Counted from the stretch's first letter, positions 5,019 to 13,798 are shown. The stretch: 13,966 nucleotides of DNA from DAIRVC01 sp036803025 (GCA_036803025.1 DAIRVC010000062.1:1-13966), one strand, 5' to 3'. Numbers and translations: made by a program. The notes: a model not told the origin generated them from the sequence alone.

Positions 5019-6230
5019 CTACCGAAGGGGAGAAGTCCCGCCCGGATGGCGGGAGAAGCGAGATGCCGGTCCGATCCAGCGCAGGCTGGCCAGGAAGACG
5101 GCCAGCAGGATGACCGCACCGCTCAGGTAGGGGTACGTGGGGCGCAGGTCGAAGACCGCCCCGGCCCAAAGCGGGCCGACCACGCGCCCCAGGCTGACGA
5201 AGGAGTTGCTCAGCCCCATGGCCGTCCCCTGGCCGACGGTGGCCCGCTGCGAGGTCAGCGAGTGGATCGCCGGGCGCAGGAAGGCGGTGATGAGGACGAA
5301 CAGGCCGGCGGTCAGCAGGACGGCCGTGAAGCTTCGGGCCAGAAGCAGTAGCACGAACGTGGCCGCCCCGGCCAGCAGTGCGCCCTGGATCACGATCGGC
5401 TCACCCCAGCGCCTGGTGAGCAACCCCGTCAACACCCCCCGCCCCACAAGAGCCACCACGCCGACGACGGAAAGAATCGCACCGATACGTTCCGGTCCAT
5501 AGCCCAGGCCCTGCACGGCATACAGGCTGAAGATCGATTCGAAGTTGGAGGTGCCCAGCGTGGCCAGGAAGACCAGGAGTAGGAGAACGCCGATCGGGCT
5601 GCGCACGGCCTGCCCGAGATCCTTCACGCTCAGGAAGCCGACGCGCCGCTCCGGCTGGCGCGCCTGGCGCGGCAGCGACTCGGGCAGCAGCAGGGCGACG
5701 AGCAGCAGCGCCAGGAGCGCGATGCCTGCGCCGATGAAGAAAGGCGTCGAGAGCGAATCGCCGGCCAGCCAGCCGCCCAGGGCCGGGCCCAGGATGATGC
5801 CCAGACCGGCGGCCGCCCCGAGCGTGCCCATCCCGCCGCCGCGCGCCGCGGCCGGCGTGCTGTCGCCGATGTAGGCCATGGCCGGCGAGACCGTCGCCGA
5901 CGAGAGCACACCGGACAAAGCCCGCGCGGCGAACAGCATCCACAGCCGGGTCGACAGCCCGAACAGCAGCAGAGAGAGTGCGTAGCCGAACAGGCCGATC
6001 ATCAGGATCGGCTTGCGCCCGGTCCGGTCGGACAGGCTGCCCCAGAGCGGACCGAAGAGGATCTCAGTGAGCGCCGCGATGGCGACCAGCAGGCCAAACG
6101 CGCTGCCGCCCGCTCCCATGCGCTCGATGTAGAAGGGGAACACCGGGACGACCATGCCGAACCCGAGCATGACCACGACCAGGGCGAAGGACAGCACCGC
6201 CAGGTTCTTGCGCTGAGTCTGTTGCGTCAT
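5019..6230 (-). CDS. MFS drug:proton antiporter-like efflux transporter (DHA1/TetA-like)
   Basis: This 403-aa inner-membrane protein has the twelve-helix pattern of DHA1 exporters. The motifs in order are LGFGMVVPVFPFY (22-34, the first-helix DHA motif), GSLSDRTGRKPIL (64-76, motif A of the loop between helices 2 and 3), and the antiporter motif C, GLGIILGPALGG (142-153). A charged central loop at about 183-203 separates the halves. Motif C marks exporters rather than importers. The closest general look is the TetA/multidrug branch, but the substrate cannot be assigned. The ATG overlaps the dikinase stop (ATGA) and lacks its own ribosome site, so translation is coupled to the dikinase. This tie implies that the pump exports something the dikinase makes, inactivates or responds to (inference). 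Confidence 0.92.
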   Translation of the reverse strand: MTQQTQRKNLAVLSFALVVVMLGFGMVVPVFPFYIERMGAGGSAFGLLVAIAALTEILFGPLWGSLSDRTGRKPILMIGLFGYALSLLLFGLSTRLWMLFAARALSGVLSSATVSPAMAYIGDSTPAAARGGGMGTLGAAAGLGIILGPALGGWLAGDSLSTPFFIGAGIALLALLLVALLLPESLPRQARQPERRVGFLSVKDLGQAVRSPIGVLLLLVFLATLGTSNFESIFSLYAVQGLGYGPERIGAILSVVGVVALVGRGVLTGLLTRRWGEPIVIQGALLAGAATFVLLLLARSFTAVLLTAGLFVLITAFLRPAIHSLTSQRATVGQGTAMGLSNSFVSLGRVVGPLWAGAVFDLRPTYPYLSGAVILLAVFLASLRWIGPASRFSRHPGGTSPLR

Positions 6231-9200
6231 GATGCGCCCGACAGGGTCACCGTACCGGCGGTTCCGTCCACGGTGATGATCTCTCCCGACCGGATGCGCT
6301 TCGTGGCCACACCGGTTCCCATCACGGCCGGGATGCCGTACTCGCGGGCGACGATGCTGCCATGCGAGAGCGGCCCGCCGATGTCGGTGACCACCGCCGA
6401 GGCCATGGCGAACAGCGGCGTCCAGGCGGGCGTTGTCGCCCCGGCCACCAGCACGTCGCCCGGCCTCATCTGGTCGAAGTCTTCGGGACCGCGCAGGACG
6501 CGAGCCGGGGCTGTGACTGTGCCAATACTGGAAGGCACTCCCTTCAGGGTGTTCCCGACCTGATCTGCTTCCGAGGCCGCCACAAAGACATCCGTCTTGA
6601 TCCCCATGACCCGCTTCTTCAGCGGGATCATCGGCGGCGGTGTGACCTGCGCGGCTCGTTCCAGAAACGCCTGGCGCTGCTCGACCCGACCGGCCAGGCT
6701 GCCAAGGGGCTTGCCCGCCTCCAGGTCGGCCACGCAGGCGTCGATCTCCGACTTCTCCAGGCAGAAGACATCATCCGCATCGCGGATCGCGCCCGCATCG
6801 GCCAAGCGACGGCCCAGCTCGCGGAGCGATTCCCGGATGAGCGGATACCCCAGGCCGATCTCCGCCAGCGCATCCTCACGCACTTCCGCAAGGGATTGGG
6901 CCCACCCCAGCGATTTCTCGAAGGCCCAGCGCTTGAGGCCCTTCAATCGTTGAAGCGACTCGGCAGTGGCCTGCAGCCTCCTCGCCTCGCTGGCACGCTG
7001 GCGCTGGTGCGGATCGGCACCCTCGCCTCTCAGGTACATCTTGAGCGCCTCGACCATCGGCGCCGGGTCGTCGAGCGGGAGCGGCTCGGCGAAGTCCAAC
7101 TGAAAGACGATGTGCCCGAACTGCGCCAGATGCTGGTGGATGCGGCGGCGCAACTCCGCCCATTCCTCGGGCTCCACGCCTGAAGGAGGCTGCTGCCCCT
7201 CCAGGCGAGCGACCAGATCCCGTGAAGATGTCTCCAGGAGCTTGCCGGTGAGCGCTGCGCGCTCGCGGCACCACATGGCTAAGTCGTACAGCGATTTCTC
7301 GGCCCTGATGGGGATGTTGTTCCAGCCCATCAGCAGCACGGGGGCGTCCGGGTCTCCCTCGCGTTTGACCAGCTTGTTGTACAGACTCGTCAGCAGCAGC
7401 TCCGAGCCGGCCGAGGCGCCCATCGTGGCGAACAGCAGGGCGACCACGTACTGCATGGCTGCTCCGACCACATCCTGCGCCTCGCGCCAAAGCTCGCCGG
7501 GCGTCATCTCGGCGGGCAGCCTGGCCGGCCTGCGGGCGATGGCCGCCTGATACTCCGGATGCATCTCCTCCCGCCAGTTCTTCACGACCGAACTGAGCAT
7601 TTGCGGGTAGGCCGGGAGGACCTTCGTCAGCATCCACCACCAGGAGCGGGCCGGGAGATGGGAGTTGACATAGCCGTAGTTGTTGATGGTGGTGTAGTAG
7701 TCATCGGGAAGTACCGGTTCCGACTTGGTCACGCGCCGGGCCATCGGGGTCATCTGCTCGATCAACGTACGCATGCCCAGTGTGCTGAACAGCGGGCTGA
7801 GCGGGCCAGGCATCAGGTCGACCACGCTGCCGCGCATGTAGATGCCCTTCGGATCGGGGCGGGTCCACTCGATCGGCCCCGACGAATACATCGCACGCGC
7901 GGAGGCCTCCTCGCGCTCCGCCTCCACGGTTACCGTCCCGGCACTCCCGTCGACCGTGATGGTCTGGCCGCTGCGGATGCGGGCGGTTGCCGTACCAGTG
8001 CCCAGGACAGCCGGGACCCCGTATTCACGCGCCACGATCGATCCGTGGCTGAGCGGCCCGCCGATATCGGTGACCACGGCCGCGGCCATGGCGAACAGCG
8101 GCGTCCAGGCCGGCGTGGTGATCGGCGCCACGAGCACGTCACCGGGATTCATGCGGTCGAACTCGTGCGGCCCGTGCAGCACGCAAGCCGTCCCTGTGGC
8201 GCGCCCTGGGCTGCAGGCCGCGCCGCGCAGGACCTCGGCCGCGTTGCCCCGCCGGCGAGGTGCCGTTCGGCCGGTGCGAGGCCTTCCGATCGCTGGCAGC
8301 GCCCGGGGCGGGCTGACCTGCCGTGAGGCTTCCACCTCCGCCTTGCGGCGTGGGACGCGCTCGAGGAGGGCCTCTCCGGACAGCCCGGCATCCAGTCGCT
8401 CGGCCGCCGAGCGGACCTCCGCTTCGGTCAGCCAGTAGATGTCCTCGGGCTCGGCGATGACCTGACGATCCACGAGACGCCTACCCAGCTCTCGCAATAG
8501 CTGCCGGATGAGCGGGTAGGCCAGTCCGACCTCGGCCAGCCCGTCCTCACGCAGCGGCGCGTACTTCTGCGCTCGGCCGAGGTGGGACAGGAACAGGTTC
8601 CGTCGCCACCCCTTCAGCCGTCCTGCGATCGCGGCCGTGGCCTGCTCGCGCCGTGTTTGCGATTCGAGCTGGCGGGTGTGAGGATCCATCCCCTCCCCCC
8701 GCAGGTACATTCTGAGGGCGTCCAACACCGGCGCGGGATCGTCCGCCGGAAGCGGGTCGGCGAAGTCCAGGCTGTAGAACGTGTGCCCGAACGACTCCAG
8801 ATGGGTTCGAACGCGCTGCCTGCATTCGTCCCACTCGGCCGAAGGCACGCCGGCAGGCGCACGCCCTTCGCCAAGCTGGGCGGCGATCCGCCTGCCCGTA
8901 GTCTTCTTCAGATAGGCGCTCAGGTCCGGCTGTTCACGCGCCCACAGGGCCAGGTCGTAGAGGGACTTGTCGGCCCGGATCGGCAGGCTGTCGAAGCCGA
9001 GCAGGAAGGCTGCGGCGGAGGGCTCGTAGCGGCGTTTGATCAGGCGCGAGTAGGCGGCGGTGAAAAGGGCTTCGCTGATCCAGGCCGCCGGGAGAACGCC
9101 GGAGACCAACGACAGGTACGCGTCCACCGCGGCCCTGGTCAGTTGAAAGGCCCCGTCCACCAACTGCATGGATGTGAAGCGTTCCCAGTCCTTGCCGCGC

Positions 9201-10516
9201 CACTCCTGCACGGTGCGCTGGTAACGAGGCCGACCATCGTCGGTCCAGCGCTCGACCGCACCGGTGAACATCGCCCGCATGATTCGCGGCGCACCCACCA
9301 GCACGCGCACGATGCCCTTCAGGCTGAGTGAGCCGTTGTAGTAGGCATAGTGGTTGACGGTGATGATCGGCTGGTCGGGCATCACGCCGCGCATGGCCAG
9401 CGTCTCGTCCAGCAGCCGCGACATACTGGCGTTGACCGCCGTCAGGCCCAGCGTGGAAAACAGGGGCGAGAGCGGATCGGCCATCAGCTCGACGATGTTG
9501 TTGCGCATGGCTGCGTAGGCGCCTCGCGGCAGCCGCCAGGCGGTGGGAGGCGCCACGCGGACTGAGGGAAGCGTGGTGATCGGCCGCGCCTGAACGATCG
9601 CCAGCGCTCCGTCGCTGAGCGCCCACTCAATGTCCATGGGCTTGCCGTACAACGCCTCGATGCGGACGCCCAGCCGAACGAGCTCGGCGGCGCGCGCCTC
9701 GTCGAGCGCCGGCGCTCGACGCAGGTCGGCGGGGACGGGCTCCGCGCTCGTTCCGCCGTCGACGCGGTTGGTCATGACGGTCTTGTCGGCGATCTCGCGC
9801 CTGGTCACCTTGCCGGTCGCCTTGCTCAGGGTGAACGAGTCCGGTGTGACCGTGCCCGCGACGATCGCCTCCCCGAGGCCCCAGGCGGCGGAGATCACCG
9901 CTTTGTCAGGATCGCCCGTCATGGGATCGACGGTGAAGAGGATGCCGGCCGCCTCGGCGGGAACCAGCAGCTGCACGACGACGGCCAGCTGGACCGCGTT
10001 CTGATCGATGCGCTGCTTCATGCGATAGCCGATGGCGCGCGCCGTCCACAGACTGGCCCAGCACTGGCGGGTCGCCTCCAGCACGGCGTCTGTCCCCTGG
10101 ACATTCAGGAAGGTATCCTGCTGGCCGGCAAACGAAGCCTCGGGCAGGTCTTCGGCGGTGGCGGAGGAGCGCACGGCCACCGCCGGATTCATGCCGGGCA
10201 GTCCGGCGTAGGCATGGGCAATGGCCCCGGCGACCTCCGGCGGGATCGCGGCCGCGGAGAAGAGTGCCCGGATGCTGCGCGAAACAGACTCCAGCGAGCC
10301 AGGCCGCTCGACGTCCGCCTCTTCCAGCGCAGCCAGGATGGCGGGTTGGAGGTGGTTCCGGGCAACCAGTTCGCCGTAGGCAGCCGTCGTCACATGGAAG
10401 CCGCCCGGTACGGGAAGACCGGCGGCAGCCAGGCGGGCCAAGGAAGCGCCCTTGCCGCCGACATGGGCAAGACTGGCCCGCGGATCAGCCAGGGGCAGAA
10501 CGTACTCATCAGACAT
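6227..10516 (-). CDS. Double-acceptor dikinase-type phosphotransferase: one ATP-binding domain, two substrate/phospho-His modules
   Basis: This 1429-aa cytoplasmic protein opens with a complete PPDK_N ATP-binding domain (about 1-315): GGKGASLARLAAAGLPVPGG (20-39), VRSSATAEDLPEASFAGQQD (115-134), GILFTVDPMTG (191-201), GKPMDIEW (291-298), VQARPIT (308-314). A middle domain follows, then a swivelling domain with GGPLSHGSIVAREYG and catalytic His824. After a short linker the middle domain (from about 885) and swivelling domain (His1385) occur again; there is no second ATP-binding domain. Residues 1-865 match the order and length of rifampin phosphotransferase. The C-terminal PEP-binding barrel of true PEP synthase is absent, so 'PEP synthase' would mislead. 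By family knowledge, ATP's beta-phosphate passes to His and then to the substrate. The start has AAGGAG and overlaps the 81-aa gene by 8 nt. The substrate is unknown. Confidence 0.93.
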   Translation of the reverse strand: MSDEYVLPLADPRASLAHVGGKGASLARLAAAGLPVPGGFHVTTAAYGELVARNHLQPAILAALEEADVERPGSLESVSRSIRALFSAAAIPPEVAGAIAHAYAGLPGMNPAVAVRSSATAEDLPEASFAGQQDTFLNVQGTDAVLEATRQCWASLWTARAIGYRMKQRIDQNAVQLAVVVQLLVPAEAAGILFTVDPMTGDPDKAVISAAWGLGEAIVAGTVTPDSFTLSKATGKVTRREIADKTVMTNRVDGGTSAEPVPADLRRAPALDEARAAELVRLGVRIEALYGKPMDIEWALSDGALAIVQARPITTLPSVRVAPPTAWRLPRGAYAAMRNNIVELMADPLSPLFSTLGLTAVNASMSRLLDETLAMRGVMPDQPIITVNHYAYYNGSLSLKGIVRVLVGAPRIMRAMFTGAVERWTDDGRPRYQRTVQEWRGKDWERFTSMQLVDGAFQLTRAAVDAYLSLVSGVLPAAWISEALFTAAYSRLIKRRYEPSAAAFLLGFDSLPIRADKSLYDLALWAREQPDLSAYLKKTTGRRIAAQLGEGRAPAGVPSAEWDECRQRVRTHLESFGHTFYSLDFADPLPADDPAPVLDALRMYLRGEGMDPHTRQLESQTRREQATAAIAGRLKGWRRNLFLSHLGRAQKYAPLREDGLAEVGLAYPLIRQLLRELGRRLVDRQVIAEPEDIYWLTEAEVRSAAERLDAGLSGEALLERVPRRKAEVEASRQVSPPRALPAIGRPRTGRTAPRRRGNAAEVLRGAACSPGRATGTACVLHGPHEFDRMNPGDVLVAPITTPAWTPLFAMAAAVVTDIGGPLSHGSIVAREYGVPAVLGTGTATARIRSGQTITVDGSAGTVTVEAEREEASARAMYSSGPIEWTRPDPKGIYMRGSVVDLMPGPLSPLFSTLGMRTLIEQMTPMARRVTKSEPVLPDDYYTTINNYGYVNSHLPARSWWWMLTKVLPAYPQMLSSVVKNWREEMHPEYQAAIARRPARLPAEMTPGELWREAQDVVGAAMQYVVALLFATMGASAGSELLLTSLYNKLVKREGDPDAPVLLMGWNNIPIRAEKSLYDLAMWCRERAALTGKLLETSSRDLVARLEGQQPPSGVEPEEWAELRRRIHQHLAQFGHIVFQLDFAEPLPLDDPAPMVEALKMYLRGEGADPHQRQRASEARRLQATAESLQRLKGLKRWAFEKSLGWAQSLAEVREDALAEIGLGYPLIRESLRELGRRLADAGAIRDADDVFCLEKSEIDACVADLEAGKPLGSLAGRVEQRQAFLERAAQVTPPPMIPLKKRVMGIKTDVFVAASEADQVGNTLKGVPSSIGTVTAPARVLRGPEDFDQMRPGDVLVAGATTPAWTPLFAMASAVVTDIGGPLSHGSIVAREYGIPAVMGTGVATKRIRSGEIITVDGTAGTVTLSGAS

Positions 10517-10754
10517 GGTCGTTCTCCTTGTCCAGGACCGGGTCGATCTGGCGGACGCTGATGAGGGCCAGGTTGAGATCCCAGAGCCTGTTCAAGACGC
10601 CGCGCAAGGCAGCCTGGTCAGGGACATTGCAGGTCAGGCAGGTGATCGAGGAATCACCCGTGCGGACCTGTACGACCTGAGTCGGCCCGTCCAGCCAGGC
10701 CGACAGCTCGACGTCCAGGGTACCCCGAAACTGGATCTCATAGGTTGCGCCCAC
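10509..10754 (-). CDS. Small uncharacterised protein co-translated with the dikinase (81 aa)
   Basis: This protein has no family I can name with certainty. It is soluble, with a beta-rich first half (YEIQFRGTLDVELSAWLDG, then TQVVQVRTGDSSITCLTCNV) and an alpha/beta close (QAALRGVLNRLWDLNLALIS). The ending '...LxxLWDLNLxLISVR' recalls small proteins of similar size found beside regulators and transporters in Chloroflexota and Actinomycetota, and an ACT-like or ferredoxin-like fold is possible. The GTG start at 10754 is set by GGAGGG six bases upstream. Its stop lies 8 nt inside the dikinase gene, so the two are translationally coupled. It is the first gene of the dikinase-MFS operon and could be a sensor or partner of the dikinase; that is inference. 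Confidence 0.8.
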   Translation of the reverse strand: MGATYEIQFRGTLDVELSAWLDGPTQVVQVRTGDSSITCLTCNVPDQAALRGVLNRLWDLNLALISVRQIDPVLDKENDHV

Positions 10755-10804
10755 GCTGGACCCTCCGCCGGATGCGTGTCCGCCTCTCCGGCCGCTTGGT
10801 TCAA

Positions 10805-10839
10805 GCTGTAGTACAGCCGCTGGCTGGGGGAGCTGTCAT
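10805..10839 (-). promoter_or_regulatory. Candidate promoter with embedded palindrome ahead of the dikinase operon
   Basis: A perfect inverted repeat, GCTGTA-G-TACAGC, spans 10805-10817. On the minus strand ATGACA (10839-10834) and TGTACT (10815-10810) are 18 bases apart and match sigma70 hexamers at five and four of six positions. The palindrome covers the -10, which is how a repressor operator, or less usually an activator site, would be placed. The gap 10755-10897 has no gene. The hexamers are weak, so the promoter call is tentative; the palindrome itself is plain. Confidence 0.4.
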
Positions 10840-10897
10840 CCCGCAGTTAGGGGAAACTCGAAGGGGATTCGGCGCCACTGGGAAGGCTGGGAGCAGA

Positions 10898-13699
10898 TCA
10901 GGGCCGCAACAGCCCCAACTCCTCGGCCCGGTCGACGGCTTCGATCCGGCGGTGGACGCCCAGCTTCCCGTACAAATGTTTCACGAAGGTTCGCACCGTG
11001 CTGGGGGCGATGCCGAGCTCGCCGGCGATTTCGGGCGTCGTCAGGGCAGTGCGGAGCAATCGCAGGACCTCGATCTCACGCTCGGTGAGCGGTTCGACGG
11101 AAGTGGGGAGTCCGGGGGCGGCCTTCCCGGTCGGTGCGGCCGCTCGTGGCCGGTCGCTCTCCTCCAGCGCAGCCAAGAGCCGGTTGGCGTAGCCGGTCAC
11201 CACACCACGGCGGGCAGCTTCGCGAAGAAGCGAGGCCATCGGCTCGCCTTCGTCGATGAACGTCCGCACAAAACCCTCCGGCTCGGCAAGTCGCAGGGCC
11301 TGTTCCAGATCCGCCAGGGCTTGGTCGGTCTGGCCCAGGGCCGAACTGGCCAGCGCACGCAGCATCTGGACCTCGACTCGATTGCCAACCTCGCCTGAGC
11401 CGGGCATGTCGGATTCGAGTCGATCAAGGACCGACAAGGCCTCGTCCGGTTGGCCGCGGATCAGCCAGAGTCGGGCCAGCGTAGCCTGTACGATCTCATT
11501 GAAGATGCGCGAGCGGACCAGCGTCTCGATTTCCTGCCCTGGCTGCCGCCGTGCGGTCGCTGCGGAGGAGCCCAACACCGCGGCCCAGCGCTCGGCCGAG
11601 GCCCGGTCGTGCTGAGCCAGCGCCAGGCGGGCAGCCTGGACCTCCAGGTAGACGTCGTCCATGGAGGTCGTCGTGCCGGCGGCACGCTCGCGCGCGATCG
11701 CCAGTGCCTGGCCGGCGCCCGCCTCGTCACCAAGGGCCTGCCGCAGGCGCGCCAGCAGCACGTAGCTGCCCGAATTCCAGCCCGGGACGAAGAGATCGAG
11801 CACCTCAACGGCCTGGGTGATGAAGTCCTGTGCTTCCTCCAGCCGATTCTGTTCGAGGGCCAGTTCGCCAAGGTGCGTCAGGATTCGTCCCGCCATCGGC
11901 CAGAGTCGTCCGGACGAATCGCGGCTCAGGTCGAGAGCGCGCTGGTAGAACGAGCGGGCCTTGGTCAGCTCGCCGCGATAGAGGGCCAACGAGCCCAGGC
12001 GGCGCAGGCTCGCCGAGAGCCCCAACAAGTCACCGGTCGCCTCGCCCGATGTCAGGTCCTGCTCCAGAAGGCGTTCGGCCGCAGCCAGATCCCCGGCCAG
12101 CAGGTGGATGGCGCTGAGCGTGCGCAGGGCCAGGCCCCGGAACACGCTTTCGCCCGGCAATCGCTGGACGGCGGCCTGGGCCGCCGCCAGACCGCTCTGA
12201 AGGTCACCCTGGAACATGGCGACCAAAGCGCGCAGCAGCAAGACCTCGCCTTCCAGGCGGCCGGCCTGGTCTTGTTGGGTGATCTGCCGGATCAGCCGCT
12301 CAACAGGGTCGATCGAGGTCGAGCGCAGGAGAAGGATGACCGCGGCGTAGACGGACAACAGGGGGCGGCTGGCAGTGACCGCCTCCGGCAGCGCATCCAG
12401 CCACTCCTGCAGCGTCGCCAACTCGCCCGACCTCCAAGCCATGGGCGCTGCTCGCTCGATCAACTCGGAGGCCGCCAGGTATTCGCCCGCCGTCAGGGTG
12501 TGGCGGATCGCCTCCGGCAGCATGCCTTGCGCCTCGAACCATCGCGCCGCACGCAGGTTTAGCTCTGTAACGCTGGATTCGCCTTCGGCCGTCGCCGCCG
12601 ACTGGAGGCGCTGGCGCAGCAGGTCCGCGAACAGCCGGTGATAGCGGTACCACTCACGTCGGTCATCGAGCGGGGTGACGAACAGGTTATTGCGCTCGAG
12701 CTCCTCGAGCATCTGCTTGCCGCTGAAAGAGGCCGGAGCGGCTGCGGCCGGGCGCGCCGCGCGATCCTCCTCGCCTTCGGACGCTGCGAGCGGAGCTCCG
12801 ATGACCGAGTCGCACAGCGGGCCGCTCAGTCGATCAAGGATCGAAGTCCGGAGCAGGAAGGACTGCACCGGTTCCGACTGGCGGCCCAGGACTTCCGCGA
12901 CCAGGTAGTCCAGGATGTGCCGCTGAGTCCCGCCGAAGGCCTCGATGAAGGCGTCCGTGTCGGGAGGCGGGACACCCGGCGCCGTCGAACGCTCCTGCAG
13001 CGCCAGCGCAGCCATCTGCAGCCCGGCGATCCAGCCTTCGGTCCGCTCGTTCAACGCTTCGATCTGACTGCTCGAGAGCGTGCCACGCATCGCCTGCTGG
13101 AGCAGGTCGGCGGCCTCCTCGGGGGTCAGACGCAGGTCCGCCTGGCGCAATTCGTTCAGCTGACCTCGGGCCCGCAGCCGCGCCAGCGGCAGCGGCGGGT
13201 CGGCCCGTGTGGCCAGGACGAGATGCATGCACACCGGCAGGTGGTCGACCAGGATACCCACGCCGGTGTGGATCGGCTGGGAGGTGAGCAGATGGTAATC
13301 ATCCAGGACAAGGATGAACTCTTCAGGGATGGCGCTGATTTCGTTCACCAGCTGTGGCATCAAGGCCGGCAGCGAAGCCTGCGGGCCGGCGAGAGTCAGG
13401 GTCGTCATGGTCGCCTGGCCCGCCTCGTCTTCGATCGCGCGCAGGGCGGCGGTCAGGTACGCCAGGAAGCGGGTCGGATCGTTGTCCTGCTCGTCGAGCG
13501 ACAGCCAGGCGGACGGCCGCCGGCTGGATGCAAGCCATTCGGCGACCAGGGTGGTCTTGCCGAAGCCGGCCGGCGCCGAAATCAGAGTCAGTGGGCGGCT
13601 CAGGCCCGACTCAAGGCGCTCGACCAGGCGGGGGCGCGAGATGCGCTCCGGGCGCAGGCGAGGGACATGCAGTTTGGTCGTCAGGAGAGGCGTCGTCAT
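10898..13699 (-). CDS. MalT-like LuxR-family ATP-dependent transcriptional regulator (LAL/STAND)
   Basis: This 933-aa regulator has an N-terminal STAND ATPase: Walker A SAPAGFGKTTL at 41-51, Walker B-like FILVLDDYHLL at 128-138, an arginine-bearing ATRADPPLPLARLRARG at 163-179, and TEGWIAGLQMAALAL at 220-234. The long middle is an alpha-helical TPR-type sensor region with many LLxxAL and AxxxLxxAL repeats. The C-terminus is a LuxR-type HTH at 871-933 (LTEREIEVLRLL, then STVRTFVKHLYGKLGV). Such proteins bind a ligand, hydrolyse ATP, oligomerise and activate promoters. I prefer the ATG at 13699, preceded by GAGG and starting at MTTPLLTTKL; the longer reading to 13867 has no family character before it. 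It ends 143 nt before the dikinase operon in the same direction, so it is the obvious candidate activator of that operon or of the divergent gene. Confidence 0.95.
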   Translation of the reverse strand: MTTPLLTTKLHVPRLRPERISRPRLVERLESGLSRPLTLISAPAGFGKTTLVAEWLASSRRPSAWLSLDEQDNDPTRFLAYLTAALRAIEDEAGQATMTTLTLAGPQASLPALMPQLVNEISAIPEEFILVLDDYHLLTSQPIHTGVGILVDHLPVCMHLVLATRADPPLPLARLRARGQLNELRQADLRLTPEEAADLLQQAMRGTLSSSQIEALNERTEGWIAGLQMAALALQERSTAPGVPPPDTDAFIEAFGGTQRHILDYLVAEVLGRQSEPVQSFLLRTSILDRLSGPLCDSVIGAPLAASEGEEDRAARPAAAAPASFSGKQMLEELERNNLFVTPLDDRREWYRYHRLFADLLRQRLQSAATAEGESSVTELNLRAARWFEAQGMLPEAIRHTLTAGEYLAASELIERAAPMAWRSGELATLQEWLDALPEAVTASRPLLSVYAAVILLLRSTSIDPVERLIRQITQQDQAGRLEGEVLLLRALVAMFQGDLQSGLAAAQAAVQRLPGESVFRGLALRTLSAIHLLAGDLAAAERLLEQDLTSGEATGDLLGLSASLRRLGSLALYRGELTKARSFYQRALDLSRDSSGRLWPMAGRILTHLGELALEQNRLEEAQDFITQAVEVLDLFVPGWNSGSYVLLARLRQALGDEAGAGQALAIARERAAGTTTSMDDVYLEVQAARLALAQHDRASAERWAAVLGSSAATARRQPGQEIETLVRSRIFNEIVQATLARLWLIRGQPDEALSVLDRLESDMPGSGEVGNRVEVQMLRALASSALGQTDQALADLEQALRLAEPEGFVRTFIDEGEPMASLLREAARRGVVTGYANRLLAALEESDRPRAAAPTGKAAPGLPTSVEPLTEREIEVLRLLRTALTTPEIAGELGIAPSTVRTFVKHLYGKLGVHRRIEAVDRAEELGLLRP

Positions 13700-13768
13700 C
13701 CACCCAGCCTCGCACATATGATAGTCCCGGCGCGAGGATCGGATATGCGCTTCTCGAGTCAGGCGAGT

Positions 13769-13780
13769 CGACGCGCGTCG
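13769..13780. promoter_or_regulatory. 12-bp perfect palindrome in the divergent control region
   Basis: CGACGCGCGTCG is self-complementary and lies between the regulator start (13699) and the plus-strand promoter (13799-13827). Two CGAGTC copies lie just left of it. It is suitable as a regulator binding site, but short GC palindromes also arise by chance in DNA of this composition. Confidence 0.3.
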
Positions 13781-13798
13781 CTCCGCGGCCTGGTGTGA

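Noticed and set aside
6876..9626. Long alternate-frame open readings inside the dikinase gene (6876-7640, 7559-8326, 8582-9331, 8934-9626)
   Set aside because: They are typical of high-GC coding DNA; none shows a domain, ribosome site or sensible composition.
6227..10516. Annotation as PEP synthase, or specifically as rifampin phosphotransferase
   Set aside because: The PEP-binding barrel is absent and the His domains follow the middle domains, so PEP synthase is wrong. The layout fits the rifampin phosphotransferase class, but drug-contact residues cannot be judged, so no drug is assigned.
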